The notes: generated from the sequence alone by a model not told the origin. A stretch of 64,000 nt of DNA from Pelistega europaea (GCF_013133775.1 NZ_JABGBO010000004.1:62001-126000); one strand, 5' to 3'; shown: positions 49,064 to 59,394, counted from the first letter of the stretch. Made by a program: numbers and translations.

Positions 49064-49672
49064 ATGAATTTTTTTAAATCTTGCTTAGGTAGTTTAGTGT
49101 TAACAGGTTTATTGATACTTCCTGTTAGTCAGACTGCTCAAGCTCAACAAAAGGAATCTGCTATGTCAGCACATCCACGTGTTAAATTAGAAACTAATAA
49201 AGGCACCATCGTTTTAGAACTTGATATGGAAAAAGCCCCGGTCACTACTGAGAACTTTCTCTCTTATGTGAAAGATGGTTTTTATAATGGCGTAATTTTC
49301 CACCGTGTTATCAAACGCTTTATGATTCAAGGCGGGGGTTTTGAACCAGGTCTTAAACAAAAAGAAACCAAAGCTCCGATTAAAAATGAGGCTGACAACG
49401 GTTTAGCCAACAACAAATATACCATTGCGATGGCACGTACCAGTGACCCTCATTCAGCTAGTGCACAATTCTTTATCAATACCAATGACAATGACTTCCT
49501 AAACTTTACAGCGCCTACACCACAAGGTTGGGGTTATGCCGTGTTTGGTAAAGTAGTAGAAGGTACAAATATTGTGGATGCTATTGAGGGCGTACGCACT
49601 GGTAGCCGTGGTTTTCACCAAGATGTTCCTGTAGAAGACGTGATTGTTAATAAAGCGACAGTGGTTGAATAA
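49064..49672 (+). CDS. Periplasmic cyclophilin-type peptidyl-prolyl isomerase
   Basis: 202 residues from ATG 49064 (GGGGAA upstream; an earlier in-frame TTG is less likely). Signal peptide about 1-28 (ending AQA|QQ). The cyclophilin core shows [20 protein letters not shown] with catalytic Arg, Phe and Gln, and [17 protein letters not shown]. Similar to PpiA/PpiB; export makes the periplasmic role likely. Confidence 0.92.
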   Translation: MNFFKSCLGSLVLTGLLILPVSQTAQAQQKESAMSAHPRVKLETNKGTIVLELDMEKAPVTTENFLSYVKDGFYNGVIFHRVIKRFMIQGGGFEPGLKQKETKAPIKNEADNGLANNKYTIAMARTSDPHSASAQFFINTNDNDFLNFTAPTPQGWGYAVFGKVVEGTNIVDAIEGVRTGSRGFHQDVPVEDVIVNKATVVE

Positions 49673-49729
49673 CCCTTTGTTGTATTGACTTTTACAAGAC
49701 TATTAAAATACAGGGTAATTGCTGTTAAA

Positions 49730-49762
49730 CAATAGGGTGGCTTGCAGGTCACCTTATTGTTG
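49730..49762 (+). terminator. Weak terminator after the cyclophilin gene
   Basis: CAATAGGGTG...TCACCTTATTG stem followed by TTGT; a short T-rich tail only. Confidence 0.45.
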
Positions 49763-49798
49763 TCTACCAACATTTTCATCCTTATTCATGGTTAGATT

Positions 49799-50839
49799 GT
49801 GAGCGGACTACCTACTTACACATTGTCAGGCATGGTGTATATCGCATCTGATATTCATCTGGGTCCGCATATTCCTCTCACCAATCAGACTTTTTTCCAA
49901 TTTTTAAAGCGTGCTGCCACAGAGGCTAATGCCTTGGTTCTAGTAGGAGATGTGTTTAATGTCTGGTTTGGGGATGACATTGCCATCAATAGTCATGAGC
50001 CTTGGCTACAGCAATCCCTTTCCGCCTTACGAGATTGTGCTAAACAAATTCCCGTATATCTTGTACATGGTAACCGCGATTTTCTCATTGGCAAGCAACT
50101 ATGCCAGTCATTAGGGATAACGTTGCTACCTGAGCAAAGTTTACTGCATACGGATGCTGGGGTGATTCTTCTCAGCCATGGTGATGAGTTATGTACACAA
50201 GACAAAGCCTATATGCGTTTTCGTCGTGTGTTGCGTATGCAGTGGCTACAACACCTTTTTCTGACACTCCCCTTCTCCTGGCGACGTGGTATTGCACATT
50301 ATCTAAGAAACCGTAGCGAGCAGTCCCACGCTATAACTGGGCAATATCCAGCTACCCCCATCACGGAAGAATCTCTCCACAGCGAGCAGTCCCACGCTAT
50401 AGCTCGGCAGTATCCTCAAGTCCACAACACGTTGTCATCAAACTCTTCAAGGGTAGAGACTCCTCTTACCGAAGTTCAGCCTATAACGGTTGCCACAGAA
50501 ACACCTTCTTCAACCTCTTATACCAGCTATGACATAGCTTCGGAAACGTTGGTACAAATTATCTCTGAGTATCCAGAGATTGATTTTGTAATTCACGGCC
50601 ATACGCATAGACCAGCGGTACATGCCATTCCTAAGCTGGATAGTAAAACTCGTTGGCGCTATGTATTAAGCGACTGGGAGCTTGATCACGGCAAAGCACA
50701 CTGGGGCTTTATTGCTGTCAATCATGGTGGCATCCATGTACACTCTACGATGCCACTACCAGCCACCCATCATCCAACCAACGATGCAACATCTCAAACG
50801 TCTCCATGTCACTCTTTGCCGTCGCATGACCAGTTGTGA
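49799..50839 (+). CDS. lpxH: UDP-2,3-diacylglucosamine diphosphatase LpxH, expanded form
   Basis: Hydrolyses UDP-2,3-diacylglucosamine to lipid X in lipid A synthesis. Metallophosphoesterase ligands are intact: Asp18 and His20 (SDIH), Asp51 (VGDVFN), Asn92 (HGNRD), His127 (LSHGDE), His266 and His268 (HGHTH). LpxH is usually about 240 residues; this frame has 346. About 70 extra residues (173-245) interrupt the lid region and include SEQSHAITGQYP twice, 22 residues apart. The last 30 residues overlap the 3' end of roxA on the other strand. Start is GTG 49799; ATG 49832 is possible but the family N-terminus begins before it. Confidence 0.88.
   Translation: MSGLPTYTLSGMVYIASDIHLGPHIPLTNQTFFQFLKRAATEANALVLVGDVFNVWFGDDIAINSHEPWLQQSLSALRDCAKQIPVYLVHGNRDFLIGKQLCQSLGITLLPEQSLLHTDAGVILLSHGDELCTQDKAYMRFRRVLRMQWLQHLFLTLPFSWRRGIAHYLRNRSEQSHAITGQYPATPITEESLHSEQSHAIARQYPQVHNTLSSNSSRVETPLTEVQPITVATETPSSTSYTSYDIASETLVQIISEYPEIDFVIHGHTHRPAVHAIPKLDSKTRWRYVLSDWELDHGKAHWGFIAVNHGGIHVHSTMPLPATHHPTNDATSQTSPCHSLPSHDQL
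50315..50415 (+). repeat. 35-bp direct repeat inside lpxH
   Basis: 50315-50349 and 50381-50415 both start AGCGAGCAGTCCCACGCTAT, 66 bp apart with three differences. The offset is a multiple of three, so the reading frame is kept. Confidence 0.8.
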
Positions 50840-51935
50840 TACAACGTTTATCTGCCAAATCGCGTAGCACAGGGTTCAATGGTACAGGAGCTACCTCACC
50901 GTTAATAAAGAGCTGTTTACCGCGGTATAACATGCGCGTTTTACGGTCAGTCTTAAGAAGAGTGTCAGGGGGTAAGTCTTCAATATTGATTTCTTCTTCA
51001 GCAAAATCAAACTGTGCTAATTGATTCGGCTCAGTCAGCCAGCACCCTAGAAAACGGGTTGCCAATTCTTCATTAAACTTAATAGATTGTGCTGCCTTCA
51101 AGGCTTTTTGTACCATATCTTCAGGAAGTAACGCCGGCGTATCAACGGCAGGAGCACCAGGGTCACGATAGTAATTCTTGACATTAAACCCTTTAATTGC
51201 AGGCTCTGAATAAACCCCACTACCCAAACCTGAATTAATACTCACTTGGTCTGCTGCCACTTCAAAAATACCGCGTACCATATTTGCTATAGAGAGCGTC
51301 CTAAACCCAAATGAAATAGTCACACAATTATCTGTCTCAGCAATACCATCATGGGCACATTGGGGAGGAAGATAAAGCATATCACCAGGTTCTAAAACCC
51401 ATTCTTGTTCAACTTGAAAATCTTGCAAAATACGACAAGGTAAGCCAGGAATAAGGGTTTGATCTTTCTGCTGACTGATACGCCAACGACGTTTACCATG
51501 ACCTTGCAATAAGAAAACATCATAGGTATCAAAATGAGGTCCTACCCCTCCACCAAGGGACGCCAAACTAATCATCACATCATCGAATCGTGCATCCGGT
51601 ACAAAACGGAAATGTTGTGCCATCTCAGAAACCGCATCATGATGTAAATCCACGCTTTGCACCAGTAGTGTCCAATCGTTTTGTTTCATGCTAGGCGTGC
51701 GTGCAATAGGACCTTTTTTTAGTTTCCACTCTCCCTCATAGCGAGTCACAAACCGCGATTCAACATCATCACGTGCTGCCAATTTTTTGAGTTCAGCAAT
51801 ACTAATAGGTAGCTGAAAATTCTTAAATGCCTGACGAATTAATAGTGGCTTGCGTTGCCAGTATTTTTTCATAAACTCGGCTGGACTAATTTGACCGAGG
51901 AGATCGATTTTTTCAGTAAGAGAAATATTCATCAT
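50745..51935 (-). CDS. roxA: Ribosomal protein L16 3-hydroxylase (JmjC cupin)
   Basis: 2-Oxoglutarate/Fe(II) oxygenase hydroxylating an arginine of ribosomal protein L16. 396 residues, near the YcfD length. Iron ligands His134, Asp136 (GPHFDTYDVF) and His195 (QCAHDG) match the HxD...H triad, followed by the winged-helix C-terminal part. Two adjacent ATGs at the start. Its 3' end overlaps lpxH by 95 bp on the opposite strand. Confidence 0.9.
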   Translation of the reverse strand: MMNISLTEKIDLLGQISPAEFMKKYWQRKPLLIRQAFKNFQLPISIAELKKLAARDDVESRFVTRYEGEWKLKKGPIARTPSMKQNDWTLLVQSVDLHHDAVSEMAQHFRFVPDARFDDVMISLASLGGGVGPHFDTYDVFLLQGHGKRRWRISQQKDQTLIPGLPCRILQDFQVEQEWVLEPGDMLYLPPQCAHDGIAETDNCVTISFGFRTLSIANMVRGIFEVAADQVSINSGLGSGVYSEPAIKGFNVKNYYRDPGAPAVDTPALLPEDMVQKALKAAQSIKFNEELATRFLGCWLTEPNQLAQFDFAEEEINIEDLPPDTLLKTDRKTRMLYRGKQLFINGEVAPVPLNPVLRDLADKRCITTGHATAKSDMETFEMLHRWLDDGWLVVAS

Positions 51936-52025
51936 TTTCTTTCATATCTATAAAAACTATACAACTAGGTATGGTACACCCCCTATCATTGCATAGCATC
52001 ATTTTCTTTCATATCTATAAAAACT
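51930..52025. repeat. 29-bp perfect direct repeat duplicating the roxA start region
   Basis: 51930-51958 (start codons, ribosome binding site and leader of roxA) is repeated without change at 51997-52025, 67 bp upstream. Confidence 0.8.
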
Positions 52026-52092
52026 GCACAACGTAGCTACGTATCAAACCATTAAACAACATGAATTTGAATAACACCTATCCAGATAAATA

Positions 52093-54711
52093 TCAACCCT
52101 GACTATTTCCAAATAAATGTTGCAGTTTATACAAGGCGTCTAACGCGTCACGAGGACTCATATTATCAGGAACAAGTTCACTAATCGCCTGTTTCATAGC
52201 AGCCAACTCTAGTGCCATATCGTTTTGCTCTTGGTCATGAATATCCGCTTGGGCAAATAAATCCAATTGTGGAGTAGCCCCCTGCTCTAGACGTTCAAGC
52301 TCACGCTTCGCTTGGCGAATAACAGCCATAGGAATACCTGCTTTTTGGGCAACTTGAATACCATAACTACGACTAGCAGGACCTTCTTGAACCTCATGTA
52401 AAAAGGCGATGCCAGTACTAGTTTCGGTTGCTGCAAGATGTACATTGCGTACGCCAGCAAGTTGTTCTGGCAAACGGGTTAATTCAAAGTAATGCGTTGC
52501 AAAGAGTGTCAACGCTTTATTGTGCGTCAAGAGTCGGCATGCAATCGCCCATGCCAAGGCAAGACCATCATAAGTAGAGGTTCCTCGACCTATTTCATCC
52601 ATTAGCACCAAACTATGTGGGGTACTATTAGCAAGAATAGCTGCTGCCTCTATCATTTCCATCATAAAGGTCGAACGTCCTCCTGCTAAGTCATCTGCTG
52701 CACCGATACGAGTAAAAATACGGTCAATACTACCTATAACAGCTGATTGTGCCGGTACAAAACTTCCCATACGAGCAAGCAAAGTAATTAAAGCAACTTG
52801 ACGCATATAGGTAGACTTACCTCCCATATTAGGGCCAGTAATAAGCAACATACGGTCATGTTCAGAAAGCAAACAACTGTTAGGAGTAAATCGCTCAATA
52901 CTATGCTCAACCACAGGATGTCGACCTAACTCAATCTGAATAGTAGGGGTATCCACAATTTCTGGACGCACCCACTCATTTTTAAGAGCATGGTACGCAA
53001 GTCCGGAAAATACATCAATATGAGCCAAGGTCTTCGCCAACTGCTGCAAGGCAACCACCCATATTTGTAGTGTCGCTAATAACTGCTCGTATAAATATTT
53101 TTCACGGTTGAGTGCTCGTTCCTGTGCCGATAGCACCTTGTCTTCCCACTCTTTCAGTTCTGCTGTAACATAGCGCTCGACATTTTTGAGGGTTTGCCGA
53201 CGACGATAATGCTCTGGCACTTTGTCTAGGTGGGTCTTGGTCACCTCAATATAAAACCCTTGTACCCGGTTATACTCTACGCGTAAATTAGGAATACCCG
53301 TTGCTTCTTTTTCTCGTGCCTCTAACTCCATTAAAAAGGCACCACTATCAGATGCTAGGGTACGCAATTCATCCAGCTCAGCATCAACCCCTTGGGCAAT
53401 AACCCCCCCATCTCGCACTTGAACAGAAGGCTCTACTGCTAGTGTTTTTGCCAACAACGGATAAATCTCCGGCAAGGAACAAAGAGGAGCAACTAATTCG
53501 TCTTGCTCTGATAAAGGCAAATTTGTCAATAAATAATGCTGCAATCCTGGTAGCTGTTGAAAAGCATCCCGCAGACTTGCCAGTTCACGAGGACGTACTG
53601 ATTGCAAGGCAATACGTGTACTGATACGTTCTATATCGGGAAAAACCGTGAGATACTCACGCACGGAGGTTAGAATCGCTTGAGTGCTCACATTCAGTGA
53701 TGTAGGCGACAAAAATGCCTGTACACGCTGATGCCGTTGAATAACTTGTTGATTATCCCGCAAGGGATGATGTACCCAATGACGCAACAAACGGCTTCCC
53801 ATTGGGGTTTTGCAATGATCTAGTAGTGAATATAGTGTGGGAGAGTTTTCTCCACTAAGTGTCTCAGTAATTTCTAGATTCTTGCGACTGACAGGATCCA
53901 GCACTACATAATCAGTAATATGGTCAACTGTCAACCGTTGAATATGACTGAGTGATTGATTCTGCGTACGAGCAACATAACGCAGTAATGCCCCCGCCGC
54001 ACATACTGCATTAGGCACCTCATCAGCCCCAAAGGCAGTAAGCGAGTCCAGTTGAAAAAAGGCGCAAAGCTGTTGCTCAGACTCTTTAAAGTCAAAATGC
54101 CAATCTGCTGTTTTACTCATGGCAGCAGGGATAGGAACAGTTATATCAAAAGAATCCCCCGTGACAATTTCTGCAGGAGCAATGCGACAAACCTCAGAAT
54201 CTAAATTTTCTTCATCACATTCAGCAAGTTTAAAATCTCCACTGGCAAGATTTAACCACGCTAAACCATACTTGGTATTTCTACCTTTAAAAGGCTTATA
54301 TATAGCTAACAACAATCTATCGGCACGAGAAGGAAGTAAATTCTCTTCGGTCAGCGTACCAGGAGAAACAATACGAACTATTTTACGCTCAACAGGACCT
54401 TTGCCTGTCGGATCTCCAACTTGTTCACCAATCGCTACCGACTTACCCATAGCAACTAGACGAGCAAGATACTGCTCCATAGCATGCACAGGCACCCCAG
54501 CCATAGGAATAGGCTCGCCATTGGAGACTCCGCGTTTGGTGAGGGTAAGGTTGAGTAAACGTGCTGTTTCAACAGCATCGTCATAAAACATTTCATAGAA
54601 ATCTCCCATGCGGTAGAAAAGCAACACATTTCCTACTTCGCTCTTAAGACGTAGGTATTGCTGCATCATGGGAGTATGCCCCGCATAAGGATTATTATTC
54701 TGTTCGTCCAT
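52093..54711 (-). CDS. mutS: DNA mismatch repair protein MutS
   Basis: Mismatch recognition ATPase, 872 residues. The mismatch-binding wedge near the N-terminus shows [12 protein letters not shown] with the Phe-x-Glu-like GDFYEMF motif (about 33-42). Walker [14 protein letters not shown] is near 624-636, Walker [17 protein letters not shown] near 695-710, and the C-terminal helix-turn-helix dimer region follows. The frame is intact, so mismatch repair through this gene is not broken. 41 bp after trmJ. Confidence 0.97.
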   Translation of the reverse strand: MDEQNNNPYAGHTPMMQQYLRLKSEVGNVLLFYRMGDFYEMFYDDAVETARLLNLTLTKRGVSNGEPIPMAGVPVHAMEQYLARLVAMGKSVAIGEQVGDPTGKGPVERKIVRIVSPGTLTEENLLPSRADRLLLAIYKPFKGRNTKYGLAWLNLASGDFKLAECDEENLDSEVCRIAPAEIVTGDSFDITVPIPAAMSKTADWHFDFKESEQQLCAFFQLDSLTAFGADEVPNAVCAAGALLRYVARTQNQSLSHIQRLTVDHITDYVVLDPVSRKNLEITETLSGENSPTLYSLLDHCKTPMGSRLLRHWVHHPLRDNQQVIQRHQRVQAFLSPTSLNVSTQAILTSVREYLTVFPDIERISTRIALQSVRPRELASLRDAFQQLPGLQHYLLTNLPLSEQDELVAPLCSLPEIYPLLAKTLAVEPSVQVRDGGVIAQGVDAELDELRTLASDSGAFLMELEAREKEATGIPNLRVEYNRVQGFYIEVTKTHLDKVPEHYRRRQTLKNVERYVTAELKEWEDKVLSAQERALNREKYLYEQLLATLQIWVVALQQLAKTLAHIDVFSGLAYHALKNEWVRPEIVDTPTIQIELGRHPVVEHSIERFTPNSCLLSEHDRMLLITGPNMGGKSTYMRQVALITLLARMGSFVPAQSAVIGSIDRIFTRIGAADDLAGGRSTFMMEMIEAAAILANSTPHSLVLMDEIGRGTSTYDGLALAWAIACRLLTHNKALTLFATHYFELTRLPEQLAGVRNVHLAATETSTGIAFLHEVQEGPASRSYGIQVAQKAGIPMAVIRQAKRELERLEQGATPQLDLFAQADIHDQEQNDMALELAAMKQAISELVPDNMSPRDALDALYKLQHLFGNSQG

Positions 54712-54752
54712 AGTTGATATATGTTATTGTTGATTGAAGTATTGTAACACTC

Positions 54753-55526
54753 TCACCGCTTCAATATCTGTGTGCATACGCCCCGCATCATATCCACTTC
54801 TTCTTGCGTCAACTGACTACGATTAAACCAATATCGCATACGTGGCATTAACTTCTTTGGATGGGCTGGATTGAGAAAATCAATATGAATGAGTGCCTGC
54901 TCCCAATGCGTCAACAATGCCTCCACCTTATCCTGAGAAGCATAATGTTTTTGTTTAGAAGCCTGCCCCTCCAGCAGTCTGTTTTCTCCCTCAACAGCCT
55001 CTTGCTCTTTCATAAATGCATATCGCAACTCCCATGCAGCTAACTGCAAGGCCTGGGCCACATTAAGAGAACTATACTCTGGATTGGCAGGAATATGGCA
55101 AATCCGGTGACAATGACTGATTTGTGCATTATCTAAACCAATCCGCTCCGGCCCAAGAATAATCGCTATCTGAGCATAAGGAGTCGACAACAAATGCTGA
55201 TGAGCTTCTTCTGCTGCTTGGCGAATATCAACAACTGGTGGCCCCATATCACGTGTACGTGCTGTCAAGGCAAAAGAGAGAGTTACAGGAGCCAAAGCCT
55301 GTTCCAAACTCTCCACCACCTGTGCATTTTCTAAAATATCCACTGCTCCACTCGCTAAAGCAAGCGCTTCTGGATGAGAGAGCATATTTTCCTTTTGCGG
55401 AGCAGCAAGAACCAGTTCTTTAAATCCCATTGTCTTAATAGCACGAGCAGCGGAACCCACATTCCCTGGATGGCTTGTACCCACCATAATAAAACGAGTA
55501 CGACTAAAAAAGTCTTGCTTTGTCAT
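54753..55526 (-). CDS. trmJ: tRNA (cytidine/uridine-2'-O-)-methyltransferase TrmJ
   Basis: SPOUT-fold enzyme methylating ribose 32 in the tRNA anticodon loop, 257 residues. Trefoil-knot motifs: MVGTSHPGNVGSAARAIKTM near 15-34, IILGPERIGLDNAQI near 127-142 and IPANPEYSSLNVAQALQ near 149-165. Divergent from suhB, an arrangement common in betaproteobacteria. A hairpin-like AAGGAC-TTT-GTCCTT lies at 55566-55580 in the shared upstream region. Confidence 0.92.
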   Translation of the reverse strand: MTKQDFFSRTRFIMVGTSHPGNVGSAARAIKTMGFKELVLAAPQKENMLSHPEALALASGAVDILENAQVVESLEQALAPVTLSFALTARTRDMGPPVVDIRQAAEEAHQHLLSTPYAQIAIILGPERIGLDNAQISHCHRICHIPANPEYSSLNVAQALQLAAWELRYAFMKEQEAVEGENRLLEGQASKQKHYASQDKVEALLTHWEQALIHIDFLNPAHPKKLMPRMRYWFNRSQLTQEEVDMMRGVCTQILKR

Positions 55527-55697
55527 TGAAAAAATACATAAAAAAACAGAATTTCACTAGTATATAAGGACTTTGTCCTTTAAAATAGCAGTTTATTGAA
55601 AATGTGATAAATCCTTTATGATTAGCAATAGTAGTTAATCAATGCAGGACTTATTCTCATTCATAGTTCTTTTACCTCTTTTTATAGATTATAGAAA

Positions 55698-56471
55698 ATG
55701 CATCAGTTGCTAACGATAGCCATGAAGGCAGCCCGTCGTGCGGGTAGTATTATTAACCGAGCCAGTTTAGAGCTCGAAAAGGTTCAGGTGTCTCGCAAAG
55801 GTCCTTATGATTTTGTGACCGATATTGATCGCGCTGCAGAACAAGCCATTATTGAAAGTATCCAAGAAGCCTACCCTGATCATGCGATTTTATGCGAAGA
55901 ATCCGGTCTGATTAAGGGTAAAAAAGCTGAACCAGAATACCAATGGATTATTGACCCTCTAGACGGTACAAAGAACTTTATTCATGGTTTACCCAATTAT
56001 GCCGTGTCTATTGCCGTAGCTCAAAAAGGCAAAATCATGCATGGTCTTATTTACGACCCCAATCGCAACGAGATTTTTACTGCTTCGCGTGGTGTAGGTG
56101 CTTTTCTCAATGACCGCCGTATCCGTGTAAGTAACCGCAGTCGCCTAGAAGAATCTCTAATCACAGGTCGTGCCCCAGCAGGCTCTTCAAGTGATGCCAC
56201 TCGTTTTTATCAACTAGTTGACCAAAGTAGCGGTTATCGTCGCCTAGGCTCAACCGTGCTTGAGCTGGCCTATGTTGCAAGTGGTCGTTTAGATGGTTTC
56301 TACGGAGCCAACCTACAAGCCTGGGATGTAGCAGCTGGTAGCTTACTTGTATTAGAAGCAGGCGGTTTGATTGGTGATTTCGACGGCGAACAAGGCTGGA
56401 TGCGTTCTGGTAATGTTCTTGCTGCATCTCCCAAACTATTCCCCTTGCTAGTACAAGCAGCTCAATTTTAA
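55698..56471 (+). CDS. suhB: Inositol-1-monophosphatase family protein SuhB
   Basis: Mg-dependent phosphatase; SuhB is also part of the rRNA antitermination complex. 257 residues. Metal-site motifs are complete: Glu68 (CEESG), Asp86 and Asp89 (IIDPLDGTKNF), and NLQAWDVAAGSLL near 211-223. Terminator after it. Confidence 0.95.
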   Translation: MHQLLTIAMKAARRAGSIINRASLELEKVQVSRKGPYDFVTDIDRAAEQAIIESIQEAYPDHAILCEESGLIKGKKAEPEYQWIIDPLDGTKNFIHGLPNYAVSIAVAQKGKIMHGLIYDPNRNEIFTASRGVGAFLNDRRIRVSNRSRLEESLITGRAPAGSSSDATRFYQLVDQSSGYRRLGSTVLELAYVASGRLDGFYGANLQAWDVAAGSLLVLEAGGLIGDFDGEQGWMRSGNVLAASPKLFPLLVQAAQF

Positions 56472-56499
56472 TTAAGACTGACATTAAGATAATGTTAAG

Positions 56500-56535
56500 G
56501 TGCTATATGGTCTAATCACTATATAGCGCTTTTTT
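56500..56535 (+). terminator. suhB terminator
   Basis: GTGCTATAT...ATATAGCGC stem with one G-U pair, then TTTTTT. Confidence 0.75.
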
Positions 56536-56561
56536 CTTGGTATTTTCAGAAAAGGTTTATC

Positions 56562-57401
56562 ATGCAGGATATTTTTTTCTTACTAAAAGCCACCTTTCTT
56601 GGGATTGTTGAAGGCATTACAGAGTTTTTGCCCATATCTAGTACAGCCCATCTATTAATTATTGGTGACTGGATTGGTTTTGATGCAGGTCAAGACAAAG
56701 TTTATGAGATTGTAATTCAACTTGGTTCTATCTTGGCTGTCATGTGGATTTATCGTCAACGTATTGGTCAGCTCTGTGTTGGCACTATTAAACGCCAACG
56801 TTCAGAGTTGTTGTTTGTACGTAACCTATTACTGGCATTTTTACCCGCAGCTATTATTGGATTAATGCTTATCAAATATATCAAAGCAATCTTAAACAAT
56901 GTATTTATCGTGTATGCAATCACTTTGGTGCTAGGTGGTTTAATCATGCTTTGGGTAGAAAACCGTCCAGGCATGGCTAAGCACTCTACTGATGAACATG
57001 TTAAAGGACAAACGACAAGCATTGAGGATATTAGCATCAAACAAGCATTGATTGTCGGTTTTGCACAATGTTTGGCTATGATTCCAGGAACTTCTCGTTC
57101 TGGCTCTACCATTATTGCAGGAATGTTTGCTGGGATTCAACGCAAGACCGCCACAGAATTCTCTTTCTTTCTTGCCATGCCTACTATGATTGCAGCTACT
57201 GCTTTAAGTCTCTACAAATATGGTAGCCACTTATCTGATAGTAATCTACTTGCCGTAGGTATTGGATTTTTATTTGCGTTTTTGAGTGCCTTGATAGTGG
57301 TGAAAGGGTTGCTATTATTTGTATCTAAGTACTCTTATCGCCCATTTGCATGGTATCGAATTATCTTCGGTCTTGTTGTAGCTTGGTGGGTACTAAGCTA
57401 A
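56562..57401 (+). CDS. uppP: Undecaprenyl-diphosphatase UppP
   Basis: Recycles the lipid carrier undecaprenyl pyrophosphate for cell-wall synthesis. 279 residues, eight or so membrane helices. Catalytic motifs EGITEFLPISSTAHL at 17-31 and MIPGTSRSGSTI near 172-183 are intact. GGTTT/AAAGG upstream acts as ribosome binding site. Confidence 0.96.
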   Translation: MQDIFFLLKATFLGIVEGITEFLPISSTAHLLIIGDWIGFDAGQDKVYEIVIQLGSILAVMWIYRQRIGQLCVGTIKRQRSELLFVRNLLLAFLPAAIIGLMLIKYIKAILNNVFIVYAITLVLGGLIMLWVENRPGMAKHSTDEHVKGQTTSIEDISIKQALIVGFAQCLAMIPGTSRSGSTIIAGMFAGIQRKTATEFSFFLAMPTMIAATALSLYKYGSHLSDSNLLAVGIGFLFAFLSALIVVKGLLLFVSKYSYRPFAWYRIIFGLVVAWWVLS

Positions 57402-57408
57402 TCTCTGA

Positions 57409-57438
57409 GGTGCGGCAGCTAATTGCCGCACCAGTTTT
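57409..57438 (+). terminator. uppP terminator
   Basis: GGTGCGGCA-GCTAAT-TGCCGCACC then AGTTTT; strong stem, convergent with the ETF-QO gene whose stop is at 57443. Confidence 0.75.
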
Positions 57439-57442
57439 ACAC

Positions 57443-59089
57443 CTACATACCGTTATACACAGGTCCTTCGCCCCCTTGTGGAGCCACCCATACAATATTC
57501 TGCGTAGGATCTTTAATATCGCACGTTTTACAGTGCAAACAGTTCTGAGCATTAATCTGTAGCTTATCTTGACCGTCATCATCTTTGATAAACTCATATA
57601 CACCTGCTGGACAATAACGTTGCTCAGGCCCAGCATATTTTGCCAAATTAACCTTAAGCGGTACAGCTGCATCTTTCAAAGTCAAATGTACTGGTTCGTC
57701 TTCCTCATGATTTGTGTTAGAAATAAACACTGAGCTAAGACGGTCAAATGACACTACACCATCTGGTTTTGGATAGTCAATTTTAGGCATCTCAGTAGCA
57801 GGACGCAAGCATTCATAATCCGCTTTTGTACGATGAATAGTCCACGGCATCTTGCCACCAAATAATTTCTGCTCAATACCTGTCATGATAGTCGCGACAG
57901 TTCGACCTTTTTTGAACCATTGTTTAAAGTTACGGGCTTTATTAAGCTCCTCATATAACCATGATTTCTCAAAAGCCTCTGGATAAGCACTTAATTCATC
58001 GCGAGACCGCTCTGACTTCAAGGCGTCAAACAATGCATCTGCTGCCATCATGCCTGACTTAATAGCAGCATGACTACCCTTAATACGCGATGCATTTAAA
58101 AAACCTGCTTCACAGCCTACCATAGCCCCTCCAGGGAAGACTAATTTAGGCAAAGATAATAAACCACCAGCCGTAATTGCACGAGCTCCATAAGCAATCC
58201 GCTTGCCCCCCTCAAAATAGGGGCGAATGCTAGGGTGTGTCTTATAGCGTTGAAACTCTTCAAACGGTGATAACCATGGGTTAGCATAATCCAAACCTAC
58301 CACCATCCCTACTACAACGAGATTATCCTCTAAGTGATATAAAAAAGTCCCTCCGTAAGTATCACTATCTAAGGGCCAACCTGCCGTATGAATAACTAGA
58401 CCAGGTTTGGACTTTGCCGGATCAATTTCCCACATTTCCTTGATACCAATACCATAGCTTTGAGGGTCACGTCCTGTATCTAATTTAAAATGGTCAATAA
58501 GCTCACGACCGAGTTGACCACGAGCACCTTCGGCAAAGATAGTGTATTTGGCATGTAATTCCATACCTGGTTGATAGTGTGGCGAGTGGGTACCATCACG
58601 CTTCACCCCCATATCACCAGTAGCCACCCCTTTAACTGCACCATGCTCATCATAAAGGACTTCTACTGCTGCAAAACCAGGAAATATTTCCACCCCTAAT
58701 GCCTCGGCCTGTTCACCCAACCAACGGGTAACATAACCTAGACGGACAATATAATTGCCCTCATTTTTAAAACAGTCCGGCAATAACCAATGTGGCGTCT
58801 TACGAACACCTGTCTCTGATAAAAACAAGAATTCGTCTTCTGTCACTGCAGTATTTAATGGAGCCCCCTTTTCTTTCCAATCAGGGATTAACTCATTTAA
58901 TGCTCGCGGATCCATCACGGCACCTGATAGGATATGAGCCCCTACTTCACTACCCTTTTCTAGGATACAGACGCTCACCTCTGTCCCTGCCTGCTGGGCT
59001 AATTGTTTAAGACGAATCGCAGTAGACAAGCCAGCTGGACCTGCACCTACAATTACGACATCATATTCCATTGACTCGCGTTCAGCCAT
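57443..59089 (-). CDS. Electron transfer flavoprotein-ubiquinone oxidoreductase
   Basis: Passes electrons from ETF (fatty and amino acid dehydrogenases) to ubiquinone. 548 residues, the family length. FAD-binding DVVIVGAGPAGLSTAIRL near 10-27; membrane-surface ubiquinone domain in the middle; the C-terminal ferredoxin-like [4Fe-4S] motif NAQNCLHCKTCDIKDPTQNI near 510-530. ETF genes themselves are not in the window. AGGAG lies a little far from the first ATG; ATG at codon 7 is an alternative. Confidence 0.95.
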   Translation of the reverse strand: MAERESMEYDVVIVGAGPAGLSTAIRLKQLAQQAGTEVSVCILEKGSEVGAHILSGAVMDPRALNELIPDWKEKGAPLNTAVTEDEFLFLSETGVRKTPHWLLPDCFKNEGNYIVRLGYVTRWLGEQAEALGVEIFPGFAAVEVLYDEHGAVKGVATGDMGVKRDGTHSPHYQPGMELHAKYTIFAEGARGQLGRELIDHFKLDTGRDPQSYGIGIKEMWEIDPAKSKPGLVIHTAGWPLDSDTYGGTFLYHLEDNLVVVGMVVGLDYANPWLSPFEEFQRYKTHPSIRPYFEGGKRIAYGARAITAGGLLSLPKLVFPGGAMVGCEAGFLNASRIKGSHAAIKSGMMAADALFDALKSERSRDELSAYPEAFEKSWLYEELNKARNFKQWFKKGRTVATIMTGIEQKLFGGKMPWTIHRTKADYECLRPATEMPKIDYPKPDGVVSFDRLSSVFISNTNHEEDEPVHLTLKDAAVPLKVNLAKYAGPEQRYCPAGVYEFIKDDDGQDKLQINAQNCLHCKTCDIKDPTQNIVWVAPQGGEGPVYNGM

Positions 59090-59394
59090 TTATACCATAC
59101 TCCTACGCTTAATCATCTACGATGCTACTATGTGCACATAATGATTTATTAACAATATGACAACATTTTAAAACTTAATATATAGAAAAACTAGCTTACA
59201 TTGTTCTCTCAGTGTTTTTACCAATACGTCAACTTATTTTACCTTAACGTCAACTTTTTCCCTATACTTATGGCAAATTGTATTTTTAACAACTGATAGG
59301 AAATGCTATTGGGTATGAAAGAAATACGCTTTTTCCCTATTAGATTTGTTAAGATAATCATACATTTATCTTTTCCTATAAGGAGACAACTTTA
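59090..59394. promoter_or_regulatory. Divergent promoter region of ETF-QO and scoAB
   Basis: ACGTCAACTT occurs twice, at 59226-59235 and 59247-59256, exactly 21 bp apart. AAGATAA-TCATACAT-TTATCTT at 59351-59372 is a 7-bp inverted repeat close to the scoA start. AAGGAG lies before the scoA ATG. No gene in the gap. Confidence 0.45.
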
